From Reinekea blandensis MED297 (GTDB lineage Bacteria > Pseudomonadota > Gammaproteobacteria > Pseudomonadales > Natronospirillaceae): DNA of 64,000 nt. This document shows, one piece after another, positions 1-9,504 of the stretch. Numbering within the stretch: position 1 is the first letter of the stretch; every line of letters begins with the position of its first letter. The position numbers and the translations under genes were made by a program. The DNA lies in assembly GCF_000153185.1 (NCBI RefSeq), contig NZ_CH724149.1, forward strand, positions 938,350 to 1,002,349. The letters run 5' to 3'. The notes beneath the pieces are model-generated. The model made no database searches. It was not told the DNA's origin and saw nothing but the letters and a program-made list of their open reading frames with translations.

Positions 1-21
1 TTACTTGGATCGGGATAAAGC

Positions 22-1794
22 ATGCGAAGCCAGTATTGTGGAGAGTTAGACAGCTCATTTATTGATCAGACCGTGACGATCTGCGGTTGGGTTCACCGGC
101 GCCGGGACCACGGTGGCGTCATATTTCTGGACGTGCGTGACCGCGAAGGGGTTATGCAGGTGGTTTTCGACCCGGATGCGGCAGACAGTTTCGAAATTGC
201 AGATCGCGTTCGCTCTGAATACGTTATTCAGGTAACTGGCCGCGTACGTGCCCGACCCGAAGGTACCGTCAACTCCAATATGCGTACCGGTGAAGTTGAG
301 TTGCTGGGCAAAGAGATCCAGGTTCTTAACAAGGCGGCAACACCGCCATTCCCGTTGGATGAGTACTCCGGTGTTGGTGAAGACGTTCGCCTGAAATACC
401 GCTATATGGATTTGCGTCGCCCGGAAATGCAGCAAAAGTTGATTCTGCGTTCAAAAATCACCTCGAGTATTCGCCGTTCGCTGGAAGATCAGGGCTTTAT
501 TGATATTGAAACTCCGATTCTGAACCGTGCCACTCCAGAGGGTGCACGGGACTATCTGGTGCCATCGCGTACGCATCCGGGGTCGTTTTTCTCCTTGCCA
601 CAGTCCCCTCAGTTGTTCAAACAGCTGTTGATGGTCTCTGGCTTTGATCGGTATTACCAGATTGCCAAGTGTTTCCGGGATGAAGATCTGCGTGCAGACC
701 GACAGCCTGAGTTTACCCAGATTGACCTCGAGACCTCCTTTATGGATGAAGAAGGCATCATGGCGATTACCGAAACCATGATCCGGGATATCTTCAAAGA
801 AGTGTTGAATGTCGAGTTCGATGATTTCGAGCGCATGCCCTTCTCTGAAGCCATGGAGCGTTTTGGCAGTGACAAACCCGATTTGCGTATCCCGCTGGAG
901 CTGGTCACCGTTGGTGACTTAATGACCGAAGTTGAGTTTAAAGTTTTCTCTGGTCCGGCGAAGGATCCAAAAGGTCGCGTAGCGGCCCTGAAGGTGCCGG
1001 GTGGTAACAGCCTGACCCGTAAACAGATCGACGACTACACCAAGTACGTCAGCATCTTTGGCGCAAAAGGGTTGGCTTATATTAAGGTGAATGACAAAAC
1101 GGATCTCGAAGAGGGTCTGCAATCACCGATCGTTAAGTTCCTGCCGACCGACGTCCGTCAATCCTTGCTTGAGCGTTTGGATGCCCAGGATGGCGATCTG
1201 ATCTTCTTTGGTGCTGATAAAGCCTCCGTTGTGAACGATGCACTGGGTGCATTGCGCTGCAAGATTGGCGAGGATATGAACCTGTACACCAAAGAGTGGG
1301 CACCGCTTTGGGTTGTGGACTTCCCGATGTTCGAAGACAACGGCGACGTGCGACTGACGGCGCTTCACCATCCGTTTACCATGCCATCTTGTTCTATTGA
1401 AGAGCTGAAGGCTAACCCGGCAGCGGCTTTGTCTAAAGCTTATGACATGGTTCTGAATGGTATGGAGCTGGGTGGTGGCTCGATCCGTATTCATCAGGAA
1501 GAAATGCAGAACGCTGTCTTTGATGTGCTGAAGATTGATAAAGAAGAACAGGAAGAGAAGTTTGGATTCCTGCTCTCGGCTCTGCGCTACGGTGCACCTC
1601 CGCATGGTGGTCTGGCTTTCGGTCTGGATCGTTTGGTTATGTTGATGACCGGATCTGACTCGATTCGGGAAGTCATTGCCTTTCCGAAAACGCAGACAGC
1701 GGCTTGTGTCATGACACACGCACCAGGTCAGGTTGAGCCTGAGCAGTTGAAAGAGCTGAATATTCGGGTTCGTAAACCCCAGTCCGACGCCTGA
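22..1794 (+). CDS. aspS: Aspartyl-tRNA synthetase
   Basis: This cytoplasmic class II synthetase charges tRNA-Asp with aspartate. The 590-residue length equals that of the E. coli enzyme. An N-terminal OB-fold anticodon-binding domain (about residues 1-110, with [11 protein letters not shown]) is followed by the catalytic core with motif 2 [14 protein letters not shown] near residue 217, a bacterial GAD insertion around 290-400, and motif 3 GLAFGLDRL near 530. The ATG follows a GGGATAAAG-like ribosome site. Whether it charges only tRNA-Asp or also tRNA-Asn cannot be decided by eye. The gatB fragment at the right edge makes the second possibility relevant. A strong terminator separates it from yebC. 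Confidence 0.98.
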   Translation: MRSQYCGELDSSFIDQTVTICGWVHRRRDHGGVIFLDVRDREGVMQVVFDPDAADSFEIADRVRSEYVIQVTGRVRARPEGTVNSNMRTGEVELLGKEIQVLNKAATPPFPLDEYSGVGEDVRLKYRYMDLRRPEMQQKLILRSKITSSIRRSLEDQGFIDIETPILNRATPEGARDYLVPSRTHPGSFFSLPQSPQLFKQLLMVSGFDRYYQIAKCFRDEDLRADRQPEFTQIDLETSFMDEEGIMAITETMIRDIFKEVLNVEFDDFERMPFSEAMERFGSDKPDLRIPLELVTVGDLMTEVEFKVFSGPAKDPKGRVAALKVPGGNSLTRKQIDDYTKYVSIFGAKGLAYIKVNDKTDLEEGLQSPIVKFLPTDVRQSLLERLDAQDGDLIFFGADKASVVNDALGALRCKIGEDMNLYTKEWAPLWVVDFPMFEDNGDVRLTALHHPFTMPSCSIEELKANPAAALSKAYDMVLNGMELGGGSIRIHQEEMQNAVFDVLKIDKEEQEEKFGFLLSALRYGAPPHGGLAFGLDRLVMLMTGSDSIREVIAFPKTQTAACVMTHAPGQVEPEQLKELNIRVRKPQSDA

Positions 1795-1817
1795 TTACCA
1801 GGTTCGGATTCGAAAAA

Positions 1818-1846
1818 CGGGAGCTGTCAGGCTCCCGATTTTTTTT
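1818..1846 (+). terminator. Rho-independent terminator after aspS
   Basis: A perfect 7-bp stem, CGGGAGC and GCTCCCG, with a 6-base loop is followed by A and eight T residues. It lies 23 bases past the aspS stop. Confidence 0.92.
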
Positions 1847-1894
1847 AAACGACACTTGTCATAACCATGATTCATAGATTCAGGAGAAGCATGC

Positions 1895-2617
1895 ATGGCC
1901 GGTCACAGTAAATGGGCAAACATTAAACACCGTAAAGCGGCCCAAGACGCCAAACGGGGAAAGATTTTCACTAAAATCATCCGTGAACTGGTGGTTGCGG
2001 CAAAAACCGGAGGTCCAAACCCGGAAGACAACCCCACGTTACGCAGTGTTATCGATAAGGCACTGGGCGCTAACATGAAGCGGGATACCATCGATAAAGC
2101 GATTGCTCGTGGTGCGGGTAATGCCGATGGTGATAACTACGAAGCGATGACCTATGAAGGCTACAGTGCCGGTGGCGTTGCGGTTTACGTAAAATGCCTG
2201 TCCGACAACCGCAATCGCACTGTGAGTGAAATCCGTCACTGCTTTACCAAAACCGGTGGTAATCTGGGTACTGATGGTTCAGTGGCCTATTTGTTTTCGA
2301 CAGCAGGACAGTTGTTTGTAGAAAAAGCCGAAGAAAACGCGCTGATGGAAGTGGCCCTGGAAGCCGGGGCAGAGGATGTAATCGCCAATGATGATGGCAG
2401 TTTTGAGATCCGAACCCAGCCCGATGATTTTACCTCAGTGCGTAATGCGCTTGTTGAGGCGGGCTATGAGCCCGAAGGCGAGGTAACCATGATTCCATCA
2501 ACGGAAACCGACGTCAGTGGTGACGCCGTAGAAACCGTGCAGCGGCTGATCGACATGTTGGAAGACCTGGATGATGTACAGGCAGTCTATACCAATGCGT
2601 CTTTTCAGGATGAGTAA
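1895..2617 (+). CDS. yebC: YebC/PmpR family transcription/translation regulator
   Basis: Members of this family have been described as DNA-binding regulators and, for some, as factors relieving ribosome stalling. The protein is cytoplasmic. The hallmark N-terminus [14 protein letters not shown], the following [13 protein letters not shown] helix and the acidic C-terminal region ending near the [11 protein letters not shown] segment are all present. At 240 residues it is full length. It is the first gene of the run yebC-ruvC-TRIC-ruvA-ruvB, and linkage of yebC to ruvC is widely conserved in proteobacteria. An AGGAGA ribosome site lies about 7 bases before the ATG. Confidence 0.96.
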   Translation: MAGHSKWANIKHRKAAQDAKRGKIFTKIIRELVVAAKTGGPNPEDNPTLRSVIDKALGANMKRDTIDKAIARGAGNADGDNYEAMTYEGYSAGGVAVYVKCLSDNRNRTVSEIRHCFTKTGGNLGTDGSVAYLFSTAGQLFVEKAEENALMEVALEAGAEDVIANDDGSFEIRTQPDDFTSVRNALVEAGYEPEGEVTMIPSTETDVSGDAVETVQRLIDMLEDLDDVQAVYTNASFQDE

Positions 2618-2623
2618 AACGTT

Positions 2624-3145
2624 TTGGCATTGATACTGGGGATTGACCCGGGTTCGCGTAAAACCGGTTTCGGGCTGATCAATCAGCACGGTACGCGTAT
2701 GGAGTATGTCTCCAGCGGCGTCATTCGCGTGCACAAAGAGCCTACGCTGGCTGACCGGCTGGATCTGATCTACACCAGCGTCAGTGAAATCATCGAGCAG
2801 TTTTCACCCGCCTGTATGGCCATTGAACAGGTGTTTATGGGGCGAGGGCCTGACTCAGCCCTTAAACTGGGGCAAGCCCGCGGTGCTGCCATCATTGCTG
2901 GTACCCAGGCCCGCATCGATGTCTACGAGTATGCGGCAAGAAAAGTTAAGCAGTCCGTCGCCGGTAATGGTAATGCAGACAAAGATCAGATCGGTTATAT
3001 GGTTAAGTCAATCCTGAAATTGCCGGGCGTTCCTCAGGAAGATGCCGCCGATGCCCTTGCCATCGCGTTGTGTCATGCCTACAACCATACCGGTTTAGTC
3101 AACATCGCCGGTGCTACCCATTCACGTCGTGGACGGGTTCTCTGA
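2624..3145 (+). CDS. ruvC: Holliday junction resolvase RuvC
   Basis: RuvC cuts Holliday junctions, working with the RuvAB branch-migration motor in recombinational repair. It has the RNase H-like fold: [13 protein letters not shown] carries the first catalytic Asp (residue 8), AIEQVFMG carries the Glu, and [14 protein letters not shown] carries the C-terminal acidic pair. Length 173 is typical. The start is TTG, the only candidate that gives the normal [11 protein letters not shown]-terminus. The AGGA ribosome site is about 13 bases upstream, inside the end of yebC, so expression is probably coupled. Its TGA overlaps the next ATG as TGATG. Confidence 0.97.
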   Translation: MALILGIDPGSRKTGFGLINQHGTRMEYVSSGVIRVHKEPTLADRLDLIYTSVSEIIEQFSPACMAIEQVFMGRGPDSALKLGQARGAAIIAGTQARIDVYEYAARKVKQSVAGNGNADKDQIGYMVKSILKLPGVPQEDAADALAIALCHAYNHTGLVNIAGATHSRRGRVL

Positions 3146-3789
3146 TGTCGTTACTCTATGCCATTGAGCTGTTTGGCGTCGCGGTCTTTGCCATGGCCGG
3201 TGCCATCGAAGCCGCCAGGAACCGTTTTGACCTGTTTGGTGTGCTGGTGTTGGCCTTCGTCTCAGCACTTGGCGGCGGAACGCTCAGAGATCTGCTTTTG
3301 GACCGTTCGCCCTTGTCTTGGATTGCAGACACACGCTTAGCTTATGTGGCACTGGGTTCCGGGTTTGCCATGTTCTTACTGGCCAAGTTTGTACGGATTC
3401 CATTCCGGGCACTGCTGTACGCCGATGCCGTCGGGTTGGCCGCCTTTACCGTGAGTGGAACACTCATTGCCATGAATCAATCCATGCCAGGGCTGGTGGC
3501 GGTACTGATGGGAATGGCCTCAGGGATCTTTGGTGGTGTCATTCGGGACATTATGGCGAATGAAATCCCCTTGATTTTTCGCCGGGACGTCTATGCGACG
3601 GCCTCCTTGAGCGGCGCATTATGGATATATTGGAGTCAAATGTTCGGGCTTAACGATACCGCTTCACTGACTAGCGGATTTATACTGGTCGTGTTGGTTC
3701 GTTTTGCCGCCATTCGCTGGCAGCTCTCGTTGCCTGGCTTTCTGAATACAGCGTCTTATCGACGTGAAAATCATCCGGAGGATTTATGA
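3145..3789 (+). CDS. TRIC-type/UPF0126 membrane protein (YicG/YadS-like)
   Basis: This is an integral membrane protein of the bacterial TRIC cation-channel/UPF0126 family, with two copies of a three-helix unit. Each copy carries a glycine-rich signature: SALGGGTLRDLLLDRSP around residue 45 and the related GMASGIFGGVIRDIMANEIP around residue 130. The chosen ATG overlaps the ruvC stop and gives the normal start [20 protein letters not shown]; a longer reading frame begins inside ruvC and has no support. Length is 214 residues. Its stop overlaps the ruvA ATG (ATGA), so it is a full member of the ruv operon although nothing ties this family to recombination. The transported ion is unknown. Confidence 0.9.
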   Translation: MSLLYAIELFGVAVFAMAGAIEAARNRFDLFGVLVLAFVSALGGGTLRDLLLDRSPLSWIADTRLAYVALGSGFAMFLLAKFVRIPFRALLYADAVGLAAFTVSGTLIAMNQSMPGLVAVLMGMASGIFGGVIRDIMANEIPLIFRRDVYATASLSGALWIYWSQMFGLNDTASLTSGFILVVLVRFAAIRWQLSLPGFLNTASYRRENHPEDL

Positions 3790-4391
3790 TTGGTCGAATA
3801 CAGGGCACGTTGCTGGAAAACAAAGCACCGGAGTTGCTCGTCGATGTGCACGGCCTGGGTTACGAAATTCAATGCCCGCTGTCGACCATTTTTGCATTAC
3901 CAGCGACGGGTGAGATAGTGACGCTTCACACGCATCTGGCGATTCGCGAGGATGCGCATGTTCTATACGGTTTTGCGACTCAGAAAGAAAGAACGCTCTT
4001 TCGGACGCTGATTAAAATCAGCGGGGTTGGCCCAAAGCTGGCTTTGGCCATACTCAGCGGGATGGAAACCAATCGCTTTATTCAATCGATTCAGGATCAA
4101 GACCCCGGGGCTTTAGTTAAGATTCCGGGTGTTGGTAAGAAAACGGCTGAGCGATTGATCGTTGAAATGAAAGATAAGTTAGCGCAGCTGGGCAGTCAGG
4201 GTGCGGAGCTGATCACCCCGATGGAAGCACTGGTTGAGAAGAACAGCCGGACGGATGCGCTTCAGGACGCGGAAGGGGCGCTGATTGCGCTGGGCTATAA
4301 GCCAACACAGGCCAGTAAGGCGGTATCTAATGTGGCGGCGGATGGTATGTCGTCGGAAGATATTATTCGTGCTGCTCTGAAAGCGATGTAA
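3786..4391 (+). CDS. ruvA: Holliday junction branch migration protein RuvA
   Basis: RuvA forms the tetramer that binds four-way junctions and loads the RuvB ring. The N-terminal OB fold starts MIGRIQGTLLENKAPELLV. Two helix-hairpin-helix motifs follow (SGVGPKLALAILSG near 78 and PGVGKKTAERLIVEM near 113). The C-terminal RuvB-contact three-helix domain covers about 150-201 (LIALGYKPTQASKAV). Length 201 is near the E. coli value of 203. It overlaps the preceding membrane gene by 4 bases and sits 12 bases before ruvB. Confidence 0.97.
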   Translation: MIGRIQGTLLENKAPELLVDVHGLGYEIQCPLSTIFALPATGEIVTLHTHLAIREDAHVLYGFATQKERTLFRTLIKISGVGPKLALAILSGMETNRFIQSIQDQDPGALVKIPGVGKKTAERLIVEMKDKLAQLGSQGAELITPMEALVEKNSRTDALQDAEGALIALGYKPTQASKAVSNVAADGMSSEDIIRAALKAM

Positions 4392-4403
4392 GAGGGTCTG
4401 AAC

Positions 4404-5420
4404 ATGATCGAAACGGATCGTTTTATTACACCGGAAGTGGAATCGCCTCGTGAAGTTCAGCACGACCGGGCGATTCGACCGGATACTCTGGCGGAGTATA
4501 TCGGTCAGCCGGTGGTTAAAGAAAAAATGGAGATCTTCCTCGGTGCCGCGCGTAAACGTGAAGAACCCTTGGATCACACTCTGATTTTTGGCCCGCCGGG
4601 CTTAGGTAAGACAACGCTGGCGAACATCATTGCCAATGAAATGGGAGTAAACATCAAAACAACGTCCGGTCCGGTGTTGGAAAAGGCGGGTGATCTTGCG
4701 GCCATGCTGACCAATCTGGAAGAAGGGGATGTGCTCTTTATCGACGAAATTCATCGCTTGGCACCCAATGTTGAAGAGGTGCTTTATCCAGCGATGGAGG
4801 ACTATCAACTGGACATCATGATTGGCGAAGGGCCGGCAGCTCGCAGTATCAAGTTGGAGTTACCACCCTTTACCCTGGTTGGGGCAACGACCCGGGCCGG
4901 CTTGCTGACCTCACCACTGCGAGACCGCTTTGGCATCGTAGAGCGGCTTGAATTCTACTCAACCGCCGATCTTGCTGAGATTGTTGAGCGCTCTTCGCGC
5001 AAACTCAGTATTGAAATTGATCCGGAAGGCGCCGCAGAAATTGCACGTCGCTCACGGGGCACCCCACGTATTGCAAATCGGTTGTTGAGACGCGTTCGTG
5101 ATTACGCGGACGTTAAACATGACGGTCAGGTCACTGCTGCCGTCGCCGATGCCGCGTTGAACATGTTGCATGTCGACAGAGCCGGTTTTGATCATCTGGA
5201 TCGTCGGGTGTTGTTGGCGTTAATCGAAAAGTTTGGCGGTGGTCCTGCCGGTGTTGAAAACATTGCAGCAGCTATCAGCGAAGAGCGCGATACGCTCGAG
5301 GATGTCGTGGAGCCGTACCTGATTCAGCAAGGCTATCTGATCAGAACCCCACGTGGCCGTATTGTGACCGATCTGGCCTATCTGCACTTTGATCTTTCCC
5401 CATCATCAACGAAAAGCTGA
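4404..5420 (+). CDS. ruvB: Holliday junction branch migration helicase RuvB
   Basis: RuvB is the hexameric AAA+ motor that drives branch migration with RuvA. Visible elements are Walker [13 protein letters not shown] (near 62), Walker [10 protein letters not shown] (near 112), sensor 1 GATTRAG, the arginine finger in SPLRDRFG, and the C-terminal winged helix ending with [16 protein letters not shown]. Length 338 is typical. It ends the ruv run. In most relatives ybgC comes next and leads into tolQ; here only 128 bases of non-coding sequence follow. Confidence 0.97.
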   Translation: MIETDRFITPEVESPREVQHDRAIRPDTLAEYIGQPVVKEKMEIFLGAARKREEPLDHTLIFGPPGLGKTTLANIIANEMGVNIKTTSGPVLEKAGDLAAMLTNLEEGDVLFIDEIHRLAPNVEEVLYPAMEDYQLDIMIGEGPAARSIKLELPPFTLVGATTRAGLLTSPLRDRFGIVERLEFYSTADLAEIVERSSRKLSIEIDPEGAAEIARRSRGTPRIANRLLRRVRDYADVKHDGQVTAAVADAALNMLHVDRAGFDHLDRRVLLALIEKFGGGPAGVENIAAAISEERDTLEDVVEPYLIQQGYLIRTPRGRIVTDLAYLHFDLSPSSTKS

Positions 5421-5522
5421 GGTGAGAAGGATTCGGGCAGTGCAAAGGCTTCGAAAATAGCGGTTAACGCTGTCATCTTCCATCTGGTAATTGATGGGGG
5501 AATTCTTTAGCCTAGGGCGGAT

Positions 5523-5528
5523 TATAAT
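5523..5528 (+). promoter_or_regulatory. Possible -10 element of the tol-pal operon
   Basis: A perfect TATAAT hexamer stands 20 bases before the tolQ GTG, in the ruvB-tolQ gap. There is no good -35 at 16-18 bases (GAATTC or a similar hexamer sits there), so this is tentative. It would make tolQRAB independent of ruvB. Confidence 0.35.
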
Positions 5529-5548
5529 TACGAGTAGGAACCTTTTCT

Positions 5549-6253
5549 GTGCCCGAGCAGCTGTCATATTGGCAACTCATTGCCGATGCCTCTTTAGTCG
5601 TAAAGCTAGTTATGCTGACCCTTGTTGCGCTGTCTGTCGCTACATGGGTATTTATTTTTGAGCGCAGAAACGTGATGAATCAAGCGGCCAGTAAGTTGGC
5701 TGCCTTTGAGGAGCGATTCTGGTCTGGCATTGACTTGGCCCATCTCTATCGTCAGGTGAATGCAAATCCGGATGAAGCCAACTGTGGCGAGTCGATCTTC
5801 CGCGCAGGGTTTAAAGAGTTCAGTCGTATGCGACAGCAGAACGTGACCGATGCCGATGGCATCATGGCGGGCTGTCAGCGCGCGATGCGGGTCGCCGTCA
5901 GCAAAGAAAATGACCGGCTGGATTCGCACCTGTCGTTTATGGCCACGGTGGGTTCAACCAGTCCTTACATCGGTCTGTTCGGGACTGTATGGGGCATCAT
6001 GCATTCTTTTCTGGGTCTGGCGACCGTGACTCAAGTCTCCTTGTCGACCGTCGCGCCAGGTATTGCCGAGGCGTTGATTGCAACGGCAATGGGCCTGTTT
6101 GCTGCCATTCCGGCGGTGATCGCTTACAACCGATTCTCCGCCCGCAGCGATAAGATCCTGACAGGTATGGAAATGTTTGCTGAGGAGTTCTCCGCGATAT
6201 TGCATCGCCAGGCGCACCTGCTCGCCACTCAACAGGTTAAGCAACCATCATGA
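5549..6253 (+). CDS. tolQ: Tol-Pal system motor protein TolQ
   Basis: TolQ is the inner-membrane stator-type subunit (ExbB/MotA family) that with TolR uses the proton gradient to energise TolA during cell constriction. One helix lies near residues 18-38 (VKLVMLTLVALSVATWVFIF). Two more follow in the second half: YIGLFGTVWGIM and the IAEALIATAMGLFAAIPAV segment, both typical of the family. The start is GTG, with a GTAGGAA ribosome site 8 bases upstream; it gives MPEQLSYWQLI. Length is 234. Its stop overlaps the tolR ATG. Confidence 0.97.
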   Translation: MPEQLSYWQLIADASLVVKLVMLTLVALSVATWVFIFERRNVMNQAASKLAAFEERFWSGIDLAHLYRQVNANPDEANCGESIFRAGFKEFSRMRQQNVTDADGIMAGCQRAMRVAVSKENDRLDSHLSFMATVGSTSPYIGLFGTVWGIMHSFLGLATVTQVSLSTVAPGIAEALIATAMGLFAAIPAVIAYNRFSARSDKILTGMEMFAEEFSAILHRQAHLLATQQVKQPS

Positions 6254-6684
6254 TCACTACTCGTCAGCGTCGTAAACCGGTCGCGGAAATGAACGTCGTG
6301 CCCTATATCGACGTGATGCTGGTATTGCTGATTATTTTCATGGTGACGGCGCCGATGATGGTGCAAGGCGTCGATGTGGACGTACCCAAGGTTGCCAATG
6401 CGCCGTTGAACATTGATGAGCGCGAGCAGTACGTGGTTGTCGCCTTGAGGTCGGATGGACAGGCACTGATTGAACGGGGAAATGAACAGGCCGCAACGGT
6501 TGATGACCCGGAGATTACCGGCTATGTCGCCGGAGTTCTCGAAGCACAACCTCAACTGAGAGTATTGTTACGGGCTGATCAGAGCGTGCCGTACGGTCGT
6601 GTGATGGCGGTAATGTCCCGTTTGCAGGCGGGCGGCATTGACTCTGTCGGCTTGATCACCGAGGCCCCGGATGAGCAGTCCTGA
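6250..6684 (+). CDS. tolR: Tol-Pal system protein TolR
   Basis: TolR is the ExbD-like partner of TolQ, with one N-terminal helix and a periplasmic domain. The signature EMNVVPYIDVMLVLLIIFMV at residues 13-32 includes the conserved membrane Asp needed for proton use. The periplasmic part contains LRADQSVPYGRVMAVMSRLQ. Length 144 is normal. The ATG overlaps the tolQ stop by 4 bases, and the reading frame runs 14 bases into tolA, so all three are translationally coupled. Confidence 0.97.
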   Translation: MITTRQRRKPVAEMNVVPYIDVMLVLLIIFMVTAPMMVQGVDVDVPKVANAPLNIDEREQYVVVALRSDGQALIERGNEQAATVDDPEITGYVAGVLEAQPQLRVLLRADQSVPYGRVMAVMSRLQAGGIDSVGLITEAPDEQS

Positions 6685-7540
6685 CGTTACCCTGACTCAG
6701 CACTTTACCGTACCGATTTTAGCTGCCGTTGTTGTTCATTTGGTGGTGGTTGGTCTTTTGCTGGGCAGTTGGTCACTGTCGTTTCAGCGAACGGTCGATT
6801 TTGAGATCCCTGATCATATCCGGGCAGAGATCGTCCGCGTTGACGAGGTGCAGCCGGAGCCGCAACCCGTTGTTGAGCAGCCAGCCCCAAAACCAACACC
6901 CAAGCCGGAACCTAAGCCCGAACCGGCTCCGAAACCTGAGCCCAAGCCGGAGCCTGCGCCCCAACCGAAGCCAGAGCCGGTACCTGAGCCGAAACCAGAG
7001 CCGGCACCCGTTGAAGATACGGTTGATTTGTCAGAAGCAACCGAACCTGAGACACCTCAGGAACCTGTGCAAGAGCCTCCAGCGGAAACCGCCCCTGAAC
7101 AGCCAGCGGAACCGAGTCAGGAAGATTTGTTTGAATCGCTGTTAGAAGGGCTGGCTGAAGAAGATGAACAAATCAATCAACAGATCGCCGAGATCGAACA
7201 GGCACAGCAGCGGCAGGCTGAAGTTCGACAGCAGGTAAATAACTACCAGGCGGCGATTACAGAGCAAATTGCTCAACGTTGGTCGAGACCGGTTGAGTTG
7301 AGACTGATGGATGTTTCACAGCTGGAAGCGTCGGTTTTGGTTGAGTTGTTACCAACCGGAGAGCTGTTGAATGTGACACTTACCCGGTCCAGTGGGAACA
7401 GCAACTACGACCAGTCGGTGCTCAGGGCCATTGAGCGTGTGCGTCGATTTTCCGTTCCTGACGATGCTGCCGTATTTGAAGCCGGTGAGTTCCGTCGTTT
7501 AAATGTGACCTTCAGACCCGAGGATTTAGATAAGTTATGA
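6671..7540 (+). CDS. tolA: Cell envelope integrity protein TolA, Pro-rich linker variant
   Basis: TolA links the inner-membrane TolQR motor to TolB/Pal at the outer membrane. One helix is visible at about residues 17-35 (AAVVVHLVVVGLLLGSWSL). The C-terminal domain III covers about 190-289, with SRPVELRLMDV and SSGNSNYDQSVLRAIERV matching the TolA/TonB C-terminal fold. The middle region is unusual. About residues 60-120 are Pro-Lys/Pro-Glu repeats (PKPEPKPEPAPKPEP) followed by an acidic stretch, like the TonB linker, where most TolA proteins have a long Lys/Ala-rich helix. Position and overlaps with tolR and tolB (4 bases) support TolA. Confidence 0.92.
   Translation: MSSPDVTLTQHFTVPILAAVVVHLVVVGLLLGSWSLSFQRTVDFEIPDHIRAEIVRVDEVQPEPQPVVEQPAPKPTPKPEPKPEPAPKPEPKPEPAPQPKPEPVPEPKPEPAPVEDTVDLSEATEPETPQEPVQEPPAETAPEQPAEPSQEDLFESLLEGLAEEDEQINQQIAEIEQAQQRQAEVRQQVNNYQAAITEQIAQRWSRPVELRLMDVSQLEASVLVELLPTGELLNVTLTRSSGNSNYDQSVLRAIERVRRFSVPDDAAVFEAGEFRRLNVTFRPEDLDKL
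6890..7012 (+). repeat. Degenerate tandem repeat encoding Pro-Lys/Pro-Glu linker
   Basis: The DNA repeats a 6- to 12-base unit of the type AAGCCGGAGCC / AAACCTGAGCCC with silent variation between copies. It encodes the KPEP-type linker of tolA. Such a stretch could expand or shrink by slippage, but the copies are degenerate, so recent expansion is not evident. Confidence 0.7.
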
Positions 7541-8841
7541 CATTGTTACGATCTGTCCGACTGATGACGGCAGTGCTGGCATTGTGCTGGCCGCTGCTTT
7601 CGCATGCAGACCTCGATATCGTGGTCACCAAAGGGTATGACACCCAAACCAAGATTGCGGTTGTACCGTTTTTCTGGGAAGGCTCGCAGGCGTTACCTGA
7701 GCGTGTCGACAACCTGATTACGAATAATCTGGTCAGAACCGGTCGTTTTGACCCATTGGCGCCTGCTAAAATGCTGAGCCAGCCTTATTCGGAAGACGGA
7801 GTCTTCTTTCGTGACTGGCGCTTGTTGAATCAGGAGTTTCTGATTATCGGGCATCTCAAGCCTTATGGTGATGCAAAGGTTGAAGCTGAAATTGCTTTAT
7901 ACGATGTGGTCAAAAACCGTCGGGTCGTTCGTGTCACGCAGGTTGTGGGAGTGCATCAGCTGAGAGACTTTGCTCATTCATTGTCGGATCTGTTTTACGA
8001 GCGGATGACCGGGGTTCGGGGTATTTTTTCAACCCGTATTGCATTTGTAACCCGCAAGATCGTCTCTCAGCAGCAGTACGATTATCGGCTTCAGATCGCT
8101 GACGCCGATGGGCAGCGGGCGCGTACGATTTATCGCTCGAATGAACCGATTATCTCGGTGGCCTGGTCGCAGAAGGGTGATCGTGTTGCCTTTGCTAACA
8201 AGGTCGGCGATCGCTGGAAGATATTTATTCAGGATCTACGCAGTGGGCAGGTGAACTCCATTTCAGATGTTCGTGGCTACACCAGTGCACCGAGCTTCTC
8301 ACCGGACGGTCGTTATCTGGCGTATGTATCCAGTTATCGCAACAGTCCTGAGATATACCTGTATGAATTTCAGACAGGAAAGTCGGAGCGATTGACCCGA
8401 AACAGCTACATTGATACCGAGCCGAGCTTTTCCGCCGATTCAAAATCGATCGTTTTCACATCGGAAAAGGGAGGTAGCCCACAAATTTACCGATATGATC
8501 TTGCGACCAAGCGCACAGAACGCTTAACCTTTGAGGGTACGCAGAATCTGAGAGCCCGGTACAGTTCGGACGGCAAATACCTGGTTTTTGTGCACCAGAT
8601 TGACGGACGCTTTCACATCGCGTCGATGGATCTGGCAACCCGGGACATCAGGGTGCTGACCGAGACGAATCTGGACGAGTCACCGTCCATTGCGCCAAAC
8701 GGAACAATGCTGGTTTATGCGACACAACGCGGAAACCAGGGGGTGCTGGCATGGGTTTCTCTTGATGGGCAGGTCACCAACCAGATGAAGTCTGATTTTG
8801 GCGATGTGCTTGAGCCGGCGTGGTCTCCGTACTTGAACTGA
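7537..8841 (+). CDS. tolB: Tol-Pal system beta-propeller protein TolB
   Basis: TolB is the periplasmic protein that binds Pal and the TolA C-terminal domain. A Sec signal peptide is clear, with likely cleavage after SHA at residue 24, giving mature DLDIVVTKG. The N-terminal alpha/beta domain precedes a six-bladed propeller with WD40-like repeats of the form PSFSPDGRYLAYVS, PSFSADSKSIVFTS and ARYSSDGKYLVFVH. The 434 residues match the family. The ATG overlaps the tolA stop (ATGA). Confidence 0.97.
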   Translation: MTLLRSVRLMTAVLALCWPLLSHADLDIVVTKGYDTQTKIAVVPFFWEGSQALPERVDNLITNNLVRTGRFDPLAPAKMLSQPYSEDGVFFRDWRLLNQEFLIIGHLKPYGDAKVEAEIALYDVVKNRRVVRVTQVVGVHQLRDFAHSLSDLFYERMTGVRGIFSTRIAFVTRKIVSQQQYDYRLQIADADGQRARTIYRSNEPIISVAWSQKGDRVAFANKVGDRWKIFIQDLRSGQVNSISDVRGYTSAPSFSPDGRYLAYVSSYRNSPEIYLYEFQTGKSERLTRNSYIDTEPSFSADSKSIVFTSEKGGSPQIYRYDLATKRTERLTFEGTQNLRARYSSDGKYLVFVHQIDGRFHIASMDLATRDIRVLTETNLDESPSIAPNGTMLVYATQRGNQGVLAWVSLDGQVTNQMKSDFGDVLEPAWSPYLN

Positions 8842-8930
8842 ATTTAAATACAGTTCAGGATGGACAGCAGAGCCGGACTTAGAATAAAGTTACGGAACAA
8901 ACAATAAACCTGAATAAATGGGATAGGAAT

Positions 8931-9497
8931 ATGGCTAAATCCAAACTGTTAACAGCTGCTGTGATGTCTTCGGCGTTGGTGTTAGTTGCCTGTGGTGGTA
9001 ACACTGATGATACAGATCAGGGTTCTACAACGACAACGGAACCTGCCGTTGAAGAAGTAGACACTCTGGAACTGGAAACAGACGACGAGTCTATCGAGCT
9101 GGTGGTTGAAGATGTTGAACCAGTCGCAGTGATTGAAGATGCAGCAGAAGACGTTTATAACGAACTGCTGGACCTGACACTGGTTTACTTTGATTTCGAT
9201 AAATCAGTGATTCGTCCTGAGTTCATCGACATGCTGAACGCACATTCTGAGTTCCTGGTTGCGAACCCAACTCAAATGGTCGTACTGGAAGGTCACGCGG
9301 ATGAGCGTGGTACTCGTGAGTACAACCTGGCTCTGGGTGAGCGTCGTGCTAAGCAGGTTGCTACTTACCTGATGGTTCAAGGCGTATCTGCCGCTCAGAT
9401 CGATACCGTAAGCTATGGCGAAGAAAAGCCATTGGCAATTGGTAAAACTGAAGCAGAATACTCTCAGAACCGTCGTGTGGAAATTGTCTACAAATAA
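8931..9497 (+). CDS. pal: Peptidoglycan-associated lipoprotein Pal
   Basis: Pal is the outer-membrane lipoprotein that binds peptidoglycan and TolB. The signal peptide ends in lipobox LVAC with Cys 21. A long acidic Thr/Glu/Asp linker (about 22-80) leads to the OmpA-like domain, where the family motif GHADERGTREYNLALGERRA carries the diaminopimelate-binding Asp and Arg. Total length is 188. An 89-base gap from tolB and a GGGATAGGA ribosome site suggest some extra independent expression, common for pal. Confidence 0.97.
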   Translation: MAKSKLLTAAVMSSALVLVACGGNTDDTDQGSTTTTEPAVEEVDTLELETDDESIELVVEDVEPVAVIEDAAEDVYNELLDLTLVYFDFDKSVIRPEFIDMLNAHSEFLVANPTQMVVLEGHADERGTREYNLALGERRAKQVATYLMVQGVSAAQIDTVSYGEEKPLAIGKTEAEYSQNRRVEIVYK

Positions 9498-9504
9498 GGT
9501 TCCG

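Noticed and set aside
55-435. Long open frame on the minus strand inside aspS, and similar ones throughout
   Set aside because: They lie antisense to clearly identified genes, show no family features and no ribosome sites; they are codon-composition shadows.
6890-7012. CRISPR or phase-variable repeat in tolA
   Set aside because: Units are short, degenerate and in frame for a Pro-rich linker; no spacers.
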